Below, piece after piece: positions 56,168 through 64,000 of a stretch of DNA of 64,000 nt. The stretch lies in contig CM065879.1 in NCBI GenBank assembly GCA_033439255.1, positions 2,672,501 through 2,736,500 of the forward strand, in the 5' to 3' direction. Position 1 is the stretch's first letter; every line of letters begins with the position of its first letter. Source of the DNA: Hericium rajendrae (Eukaryota; Basidiomycota; Agaricomycetes; Russulales; Hericiaceae). A program made the translations under genes and the position numbers. Under the pieces are notes generated by a model. The model saw only the letters and a program-made list of their open reading frames with translations. It was not told the DNA's origin and did not search any database.

Positions 56168-57936
56168 GAATTCATGGGCTATTGAGCCCTACATCGTCCC
56201 CGCTTGATGGGAGGAGGAGGAAGAGTACAGGCCCCTCAGCCACGAGCATTATGGCGCCGATCGGCATTTGCCGAACAGGGCACCGAACGAGGCTGGCCAG
56301 TATTCGAACACGACTTTCTTGGTGAATAAATTATATTAAACTCTACGAATAATACAGTAGCTGTAAATACAGTTTAATAATGTATATACTAGGATTTGTA
56401 TGAGTACAATGGACTGAACATGCTCTATGGGCGATATACCGTTAAGCAAGTCTAACTGGACGGCGCTTGTCAATGATGCCAAACGCGTCGAGCTCGCCTC
56501 GGGCACGCCGGGCACTCGATTTGAGTCGCAATTTCTTAACACGACTGCCTCTCACGTCTATCGGATCTCTTTATTATACTGATGTACATGAAACCAATGT
56601 AAAATGACTTTATTAGATTTTTCGGTAGCCCAGATCTATCAGATCTTGGCCACATTGATGTTTTTCAGTTGTTTTAGGCCAGATTTCGGGCGCATTTCGA
56701 GTCTTCAAGTTTCAGATCTTCACGAAAATATTTATACTCCTGGAAATACATGTTAAATAGCTAGTTAAAATGCTTCGCCGGACTGGTTTGGCTGATTTCG
56801 AGGGGATAAAGCCCGTAGTACACAAGTTATGCACTAGGGTTATGTAGGGTTACGGTATTTTTCCTCCTGCAGCTCGATTTCCTTCGAGATTGTTCCAATC
56901 CTTTGCCCATGCGTTCAATTCTATCCTATTTACATGGTTGTGAGCAAATTCGGGCCTACACTGGTCTCAATTTCATGCTCGCATGTTCGTCTCCTCGAAT
57001 CTCGGGCACCTCGGGCTCAGCCACCGATGCTCGGCATTGTCCGAGCTGCGCCAACGTGGCTCGCGCTGCCTCCTCCTGCATCATACCCTGTCCCATCCAC
57101 CCTCCACCCTTGAACGCGCACCTCCGCCGTTTCCTCGCATCTCGCATCCCTCCCCGTGTCTTCGTCCTTCTCGCATCCCACCCGCGTATCCGGCGCCCTC
57201 CACGGCAGTCGAGTACGCCTTCCAAGGCTCCTGGCCCCCCTCTGTCCTCTTCCCTGCACCCGGACATGCACACAAGCACGTGCGACATGTTCCGGACGCG
57301 CAAGCAGCTGCGTGCAAGCGAAGACGCGCGCACAACGCGTGTGCCCCGCTGATCAAGACACCAACACGCGCGCCGACCACCAGCGTGCCCGCTGTATGCG
57401 TCCACCGCCCCCACGCACCTCGCATTGCTGCCACGCAGCCCCCTGCATCCCTACGTGTCGCTCAATGCACGCCGGGGCCTGCGCGCGATGCGTTTCACCC
57501 CAACAGCAGCCCGCTGCACCCCAGAGCGGCGCACGCTGTCGCCACCTGCACCCGACACCCTAGCAACAGCGCGCCATGTACAGCAACCACGCGCCATGTG
57601 CAGCAACCACACACGGGCCCCAGCAGCGGTGCACGAGACTACCACCCACGTCCGCACATGCTAGCGACATAGCAGCGATGACGGCAGCAGCGCCAGCGGC
57701 GCTGATGGCGTGCGCCGCGGCAACGACGCTGGAGGTGCTGTGGGACGAACGGCGGCAGCGGGATGCCCGCGCAGTTGCGTAGCCGAGGGGCTGACAGTGG
57801 GAGGCGCACAGGTGCGTAGCCGAGGCAGGAGGCCGGACATGCGCAGCGGAGAGCGAGCGGCAGTGGCGGCGGCGGGGAGCGGGCCCAGGCGCGTACCCGA
57901 GCGAGTGCGTACCTGAGCGAGCGCGTACCCGAGTGA

Positions 57937-58065
57937 GCGCGTAGCCAAGCGCTCGCATAGCCGAGGGCGGGACGTGCGAGTGAGCGCATAGCCGAGCGCT
58001 CGCGTAGCCGAGGGCGGGACGTGCGAGTGAGCGCATAGCCGAGCGCTCACGTAGCCGAGGTCGGG
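57937..58065. repeat. 47-bp tandem repeat in P2
   Basis: About 2.5 units of GCATAGCCGAGCGCTCGCGT... continuing with AGCCGAGGGCGGGACGTGCG. Shorter GCGTACCCGAGCGA-type units precede it (57890-57940). Confidence 0.8.
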
Positions 58066-58253
58066 CGGGGCGGGAGGTGGTGAGCGCATAGCCGAGGCGG
58101 GAAGCGCGCAGGGCGGTGGACGGTGCCGAGGCAAAGCGGGCACGGTGCCGAGCGAGTAGCCGCGCTAAGCATGCGGCAGTGCGTAGTGTACGGCCTGGTA
58201 AGCGGCCCCAACATAGATTATAATACGAGTGAATTATAATGTACATGGCAAGG

Positions 58254-58285
58254 CCCCGGGCAGCAACTGCCGGGGTTTTTGTAAT
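58254..58285. repeat. P end hairpin with T run (right end of P2)
   Basis: CCCCGGGCAG-CAA-CTGCCGGGG stem followed by TTTTTG. The stem sequence differs from P1 but both structure and T run are kept. Confidence 0.65.
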
Positions 58286-58345
58286 ACACTTCAGGCAAGT
58301 TGCTGGTACATAATATAATTTCATAGCTGGGACTGGTGCAGATAG

Positions 58346-61300
58346 TGCTCCAGTCCTCGCACTCATTGAGGCCAAGTGCGAGGACCAATCACCGTGCCCC
58401 ACAGTTGTCCCGCTTTGCGATCATGTAATGCTTTCTGTTTCAAATTCGAACGAAGAAATCCTTGATTTGTATGCTGTGGGGACAAACGCGTCTGCAGTGA
58501 CCATCCAAAGTCGGAATCCTTTTGTCCACAAAGTGATCGTACATGGAGAGAAGGGCGAGAAAGTTCACGTACAAGGGCTGTTTGATGACGGCGCCATGGT
58601 GGGTGCCATGTGTCTGTCAGTCTTCAAACAGGTGCAACACCGGCTGTTGGGGTGGAAGCCTTCGCGACGCATCCTTCGAATGGCAAATGGCACGCAGGTC
58701 CCCTCGCACGCAACGTGGACAGGAAAGATGGAATTGGCAGGGGTCACAGTGCAAGGCAAGTTCGAGGTTTTCAATAGCGGCGGCAGCTGGGCATTCCTAT
58801 TTGGGAAGCCCCTTCTTGCGTCTTTTCAGGCAATCCATGACTACCAAGCAGATGTCGTACACGTCTCGAACGGCTCCAAATCTGCCACGATACGCAATCA
58901 ATTGCAAGCAACGCCATACGATTGCTGGGCTGCCCGGCAGAGCATCAACCTGCTATTGGATTGGAAGCAGTATGCAGACTTGGCAGGGGGAGATAATCCC
59001 CCCATGAGGCGAGTCTCCCATGACTCTTTATCTTCTCGAGAACCAGGGCTTGACCACGATCGCAAACGTTTCTCATCAGATACACAATCGTCATCCATGG
59101 AGATTGTCGATCTAGGAGGGTTTCTCGAGGCGACATCTGTAGTGGATGCGGAAGAAGGAGGCATCGAGCTTGAGCAGCACGAAGAGCGGGTTACAATCGC
59201 GATGGATGTTAAGGTGGCACGCAGTAGCAGCGATACTGGAGTAGAGGAAGTTGCACATGCACACGTGAGGGACATATATCAGGGGGATGACGAATCCCCC
59301 TCCAGGACAGTCCCGTTCCTATTGAGCACACATGCCAGTGATACTAACCTGCCTATCCCACGCACGGAGATACCTTGCACTCCCAAGACGGCAACTCGCA
59401 AACTGCCCGCGGCCACAGTTGAGGAGTTGATTGATGAAGAGGACATGAGATTTATGCGCAGAAACGCAAGGGGGAGCAATGAACAGCTCCCCTCAAGGGA
59501 AGTTCCACCTCACATGTCCCGCGACTCCATACTCAGCGATATTGACCCCATATTCATGGTAGACCCTGTTGATCCTGGCATGGAAGTCTGGCCCACAATG
59601 CTCGACCCTGCCGATCCCAAATCTGTGTTCACACGTAGCACCAACCCATTCAACCCGACACGTGTCACCGCAATTCTTGAACAGGTTACAATCGGTTCCT
59701 CGCTGTCATCGGAGCAATGCCATATTGTCATCACTCTGCTCACAGACTTCGTGGATTGTTTTGCGCTGTCTGTCAGTGAAGTTAAACATGTCGATGGTGC
59801 CTTTCACCACCTGGACATCCCCGCGGATGCCACGTTTAACATGAAACCCAGGAAACGGCCCCTCACCCCACCGCAGCACAAATTCTTCAACGGGAAGGTC
59901 GACGAAATGCTTGAAGCAGGGATCATCGAAGCAGTGCACCCATCGCGCATCAAAGCTGTCTCCCCTACGACACTGGCACAGAAAGCTCACGAAGGAGGAG
60001 GTCTTACGCTCGACGAGCTCAAGCATTGTGTCAATGATGAATGCCTCAAGGCAGGTCTGGCCAGTCCCTTCGACTTACCGCCTCGGCCCGCTACACGCGA
60101 GCCACACGTCCCCGAGTCATGTCCACAGAAATGGCATATCTGCCAAAATTTCAACGAAGTGAACAAAGTCACGCACGTCGCACCCATGCCCCAAGGTGAC
60201 ATCCACACCAAGCAGCAGTGTCTCTTGGGGCATAAGTACCTCTCCGTTTTCGACTTTGCGGCAGGATTCTATGCTGTTGAAGTCGATGAGGAATCGCGAC
60301 CATATACAGCCTTCTATGTCGAAGGCCGAGGCTACTTTTGATACTTTTGCATGCCCTTTGGACTCACAGGTGCGCCCGCCTCGTTCGTGTTCCAAACTGC
60401 AAAACACCTCCACGATCTGCTCACTGACTCTGTCATGGAACTCCTTGTCGACAATGGTGGTGCGGCCGCTGACACGTTCGAGGACATGCTCGCGAAACTG
60501 CATATCATCTTCAATCGTGTTCGCGAACGCAACCTGTTGCTGTCACCCTCGAAATCGTCTTTTTTCATGATGGAAGCTGTCTTTGTGGGTGCACGTGTCA
60601 GGCCAGATGGCATCCTGCCCAACCTCACGAAGCTCACTGCCATTGTAGACTGGGCGCAGCCTGCAGATGCACTCAATCTCATGTCTTTCCTAGGTCTCAC
60701 CGGACACTTTCGGGACCTCGTCAAAAACTATGCACATATCGAAGGGCTGCTGCGCAATATGCTGCGAGATGTAGCCCTCCCCAACCCTTGCCCTAAATCG
60801 ACATACCGCCGTCTCATGCAGGGATATATGCTGGCCGACAGATGGACTGCTCAGCATACCGAAGCATTCCTCGCACTGAAGGCTGCCTTGACCTGGGAAC
60901 CTGTGCTACGTGGGCCGCGCTGGGATGGAACCCCGTTCATCGTCACATCTGATAGTTGTAAGGATGGCTTCGCCGCTGTCCTCACCCAGGAATTTGAGAC
61001 TATGCTCCCAAAGGGCAATGTCGTATGGAAGCTCCACCCAATCGCATTTGCTTCCAAATGTACTTCTCGTGCAGAAGAGAAGTACATGCCATTCCTACTC
61101 GAATTTGCTGCACTAAAGTTCATGCTAGACAAATTCTCCGACATCTTATGGGGTTTTCCAGTCATTGTGGAGACTGATTGTCAGGCTCTACGAGATGTTT
61201 TGCTGAGTGGTCAGCTAAATGCAACTCATGCCCGATGGCGCGACGAGATCCTGGCATACCAGATCATTGATGTCCGTCACGTCCCAGGTCGACTCAACGT

Positions 61301-63102
61301 GGTTGCTGATGGGCTTAGTCGACAGAGCACGGGACACACTCGCGCCGAAGGGGATGGCAGCGAGTGGTCTGTTAGTGAAGACTGGGAAGTCTCTCGTGGT
61401 CTTGTCAATGATGTCTTGCTACTCACTGTCCCTGTGGATCCAGCAGTTGTCATGCTGCACGATCATTTCGCCGAGGAACCGTTGTTCCGTGAGGTCGTTG
61501 ATGCGCTCACAGCCCAGGATCAGGGCTCAAACATTTGTGACAAACGGCGTGCACGGCATTGCGCACTGGAGTACTTCATTGAAGATGGCCGCCTCTATCG
61601 ACTTCATGGTGGTACACGTGTACGTGCGCGACCGAAGCTCGAATGTGTCATGAAGGCCGAGGCTAAGGCCCTCGCATACGAACAGCATGTTACAGGTGGT
61701 CACTGGGGTCGGGACCATATAAAAATCGCACTGCTTGATCGTATCTGCTGCCCGGGGCTCGACACTTCCATCCTTGCTGCAGTCTGCGAGTGCACGCAAT
61801 GCAAGAGCTTCGGCGCCCCGCACCTCCATTCTCTTTTGGAACCCATTACTAGATGACGACCTTTTGAGCTCCTCGTTGGCAATTACCTCTCCATGCCACC
61901 GAGGAAGAACGGTTTTGTCACCGTAGGTTTATATCTAGACGTTTTCTCGCAACATGTGTGGGCATCTAAGTTTAAAAAGAAGAATGTCAAGGGCGCAGAT
62001 ACTGTTTCCACTCTCCAACACATTTTTTTGACATTCGCGCCATCGGAAACGTTCATGTCCGATGGGGGGAAACATTTCCACTGCGCAGAGGTCAGGGATT
62101 TCTGTGCACGGTGGGAGTGCAAGACTCATGTCGTCGCTGCGTATTCACCCTGGGTCAATGGCCTTGTCGAAGGCACTAATAAACTCCTCCTTCATGTTCT
62201 CTCACGCCTCATCACACCAGGTCTCAGCGAGAATGCATACCGTGCTGCCGAATGGAAGAACCTGCCAAATTGTTGGCCAGAATTCCTCGACAAGGCCATT
62301 GTCATCCTCAATAACTGTCTTTTACCTGGGCTCAAATTCTCCCCAAAGGAGCTTCTGTTTGGCCTCGTTGTTAACAAGACACCCACCCCGCTCGAAGATG
62401 GCACGTCTGTGCTGCATGCCAGCGACGTTGACAAACACATGGCATATGTCGCCCAACAACACCTCGATGGCTACGAGGCCATGGTCAATCATGCAATTCA
62501 GCGCAAGTCAGCGTTCGACCGGCGACTCTTAAAGGGCAAACCAGGGGAGGTTCTTTTTTCTATAGGCCAGCTTGTTCAAGTCTACCGAAGTGATCTATCG
62601 CATGCATTCAAAGCCGAATGGAAACTATTAGCTAAGTGGTCTCAACCCCATCGTATCACCGGGTGCATACGCAATTCATATACCCTTGCGACCCTCGCAG
62701 GCGAGCCTTATGACCGCGGCAAGGTCAGCACATGCCGTCTACAGGAATTTGTCCCGAAACCTGGTTCCACACTAGATGTACAGCAACGTGAGTTTGAAGT
62801 GCACCTACAGGATGCGGGGTTAGCCAATCTGGGGCGCACGGATGTCGACAGGGCAGATGATGAGGATAACGAGTTGGAGCCCGAAGGCGAAGATTATGGG
62901 CCCGCATTCGAAGATGAGGAGCCGGATCTTGTACAAGATGAGCCGATTCCGGAAGGTTCAGTGGAGGCGAATGACGAAGAGGAGCAGGTTCTGGAGGGTT
63001 CAGCGGAGGCAGATGAAGTGGATGAGCTGGTTCCAGCAGCATTGGACGGAGCAGTGGTTGTGTGGGAGCGACGAGGACGTCGCCTTGTTCGAGGGGGGCA
63101 CA
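58346..63102 (+). mobile_element. G3 Pol parts
   Basis: Protease (LFDDGAMVGAM, about 58.58 kb), reverse transcriptase (NFNEVNKVTHVAPMPQGD about 60.15 kb; active-site box LVDNGG about 60.45 kb), RNase H (TSDSCKDGFAAVL, about 60.95 kb), integrase zinc region (HVTGGHWGR, about 61.69 kb) and core (SDGGKHFHCAEV, about 62.06 kb), then an acidic tail. A close relative of the G1 Pol. The LVDN box replaces the usual second aspartate. Broken; fossil. Confidence 0.88.
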
Positions 63103-63266
63103 TGGAGTAGGGGACCGGGGGGTTGGGAGATGGCGGAGTCAGCCGAGGAGCTGGTGTCAGCTGGTCACTTAGTCAGCAGAGTGCCAGAGTAGCAGAGCTG
63201 TCAGTAGCTAGAGCCTTATGAGTCCCATCATCATAGCATCCTAGAGTGTTCCCTCGGCCTGGTCCA
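63103..63266 (+). repeat. G3 LTR (downstream copy)
   Basis: 164 bp, preceded by a G-rich polypurine stretch (63091-63098). About six transitions from the upstream copy. Confidence 0.9.
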
Positions 63267-63270
63267 ACAG

Positions 63271-63712
63271 TCCACAACATTGAGGCATGGCTATTCATCA
63301 TGAATAGTGGCTCTACAACAGCCCAGGAGTTGGGCACAACATGGCGTCAGAACTGGACTGACTGGGTCATGGAGCTCTTCTCCATTCTGAGATGGTTCAG
63401 CAGCCTATCCATGAGCAGTGCCCAACCCGCCTCCACCACACCACCGGTGGCTGCCCCATATGAAGGTGACATGGAACAATTTTCCATGCCACAGATTGTC
63501 GACCACCTGCAGCGCAATGGTATTGCCCCCCTGGATGATATCCATACTAGAGGATATCTGCCATATCTGCTGGAACCTTGCATCAAAATGTGTCTGCAAT
63601 GACAACAGCAAGTGGGACACAGAGCTCACAGTGCAGACCATATTTGCACAACCTGCCTCATGATCAACACCACCCCTGTGCAGCCAGACCATAGACACAT
63701 GCATGGACATGC
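63271..63712 (+). pseudogene. Ancestral remnant, piece 7
   Basis: Coding-like on the plus strand with an open stretch to about 63600 (WLFIMNSGSTTAQEL, RGYLPYLLEPCIK), resuming the remnant interrupted at 52563. Composition and TG/CA richness match the other pieces. The helical, Trp-containing stretch is vaguely Gag-like, so a mobile-element origin is possible. Confidence 0.4.
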
Positions 63713-64000
63713 TAATGCATCCCTTTGCGTGCCTTGCAATGGCATTGTCCACTCCTCTTTTCCTTGCCTGGCCTGCTCAGCTTCACCTCAGCCACACCAA
63801 GTCCACCCACCACAACATTGCTCCCTGCACAGGACAAGTGCCCCCATGGGTTTGAGACCTACCGGGTCAGACTAAAGCCAGTGCCCCATGACCCGATGCA
63901 CTGACCAGGCTGGAGATCAACCAGCCAGACGAGTCAGCAGCACAGGAACAGAAGCATGCCCAGAGAACCAGGTGGCTCAATCAATGTGCCTTCAAATGCC
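63713..64000 (+). repeat. G2-family LTR, start only (runs off the window)
   Basis: Reverse complement of 27649-27340 by eye, continuous across the point where P1 cut the other G2 LTR. It begins TAATGCATCCC instead of TGATGCGCCCC, a CpG/transition-decayed version. It marks another G2-type insertion beyond the window edge. Confidence 0.8.

Larger units (their letters stand above)
54743..58338. mobile_element. P2: second P element, inside G3
   Basis: It starts GAGGTGTCCCAGTCACTG and ends ...CTGGGACTGGTG, flanked by the 7-bp duplication CAGATAG (54736-54742, 58339-58345). The left arm (54743-56390) matches the P1 arm, including the GCCGAGATCTTAAGGATCTC palindrome, minisatellite, GC tract and intron-like segment (56104-56167). 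The spacer (56.5-57.45 kb) matches P1 in reverse. The right part (57.45-58.2 kb) is different GC-rich sequence with a 47-bp tandem repeat, and only the last 100 bp or so resemble the P end. So P2 lacks the long inverted arm seen in P1. Confidence 0.82.
52568..63266 (+). mobile_element. G3: short-LTR Ty3/gypsy element, same family as G1, broken
   Basis: The LTRs 52568-52731 and 63103-63266 (164 bp each) differ at about six sites, all transitions. A 4-bp duplication ACAG flanks it (52564-52567, 63267-63270). Gag lies before and Pol after a P element inserted near the Gag-Pol junction (54743-58338). Without P2 it is about 7.1 kb, close to G1. Several breaks besides P2. LTR divergence of a few per cent makes it older than G1. 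Confidence 0.9.

Noticed and set aside
1-64000. Polinton, Helitron or envelope-bearing element
   Set aside because: No capsid, polymerase B, Rep/helicase or envelope-like reading frame was seen; all element boundaries found fit LTR, hAT, CATCWG or P types.
1-64000. rRNA, telomere or canonical tRNA genes
   Set aside because: No rRNA-like blocks or TTAGGG arrays. The only tRNA-like segment (1574-1662) does not fold well.

Overview
The window looks like a gene-poor, repeat-packed stretch of a filamentous basidiomycete genome, probably an agaricomycete. The evidence is the Ty3/gypsy families present (including one with an integrase chromodomain), very short introns (about 40-64 nt, GTRAGT...CTAAY...AG), and the lack of any intact host gene. 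All similarity and homology statements were made by eye; no database was searched.

Almost every base belongs to a nested transposon. A thin ancestral layer (a chromodomain gypsy fossil at 5.4-7.3 kb followed by an unidentified coding-like remnant) has been cut into pieces by insertions. The main invader is a family I call A: eight copies (A1-A8) of 2.8-5 kb non-autonomous DNA elements. They start CATCWG and end CWGATG, carry ATAGCT-rich subterminal arrays, and have 2-bp target-site duplications (TT, CC, CA, AA, TG, AT, TA). Two small relatives (B1, B2) share the ends and the 2-bp duplications. Into these went three gypsy elements: G2 (8560-27649), G1 (31256-38032) and G3 (52568-63266). The window also has two hAT-type elements with 8-bp duplications (24073-25475 and 43019-44867) and two copies of a long-palindrome element P (9441-14679 and 54743-58338). 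The deepest nest is five layers: remnant > A3 > G2 > P1 > solo LTR.

The most unusual result is a shared non-coding module. In A elements (eight instances, two of them head to head in A4) and in both hAT elements, the same arrangement recurs. A short exon, usually ending near AGAGGG..CAAG, is followed by a 40-49 nt intron. A hairpin then lies at the splice acceptor (typical arms GAGAGTATCGCTCG / CGAGCGATACTCTC, with paired arm changes between copies), and a long C-rich, GC-rich tract follows. In two A copies and both hATs a near-perfect palindrome resembling an RFX X-box (core GTTGCCATGGCAAC) lies about 0.27-0.45 kb further on. P elements have the same intron-then-GC-tract layout with a different intron. 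Unrelated transposon superfamilies therefore appear to carry one transcribed, spliced, hairpin-bearing cassette. A elements also have a second, divergent unit with a TATA box, a minisatellite exon and a 29-nt micro-exon.

The many open frames in the GC-rich tracts (about 3.4-4.8, 8.0-8.5, 9.6-10.4, 11.2-11.6, 13.4-14.4, 19.9-23.0, 27.7-28.0, 30.3-31.2, 41.5-42.8, 47.2-48.4, 51.2-52.2, 54.9-56.1 and 57.0-58.2 kb) are composition artefacts and are not annotated as genes.
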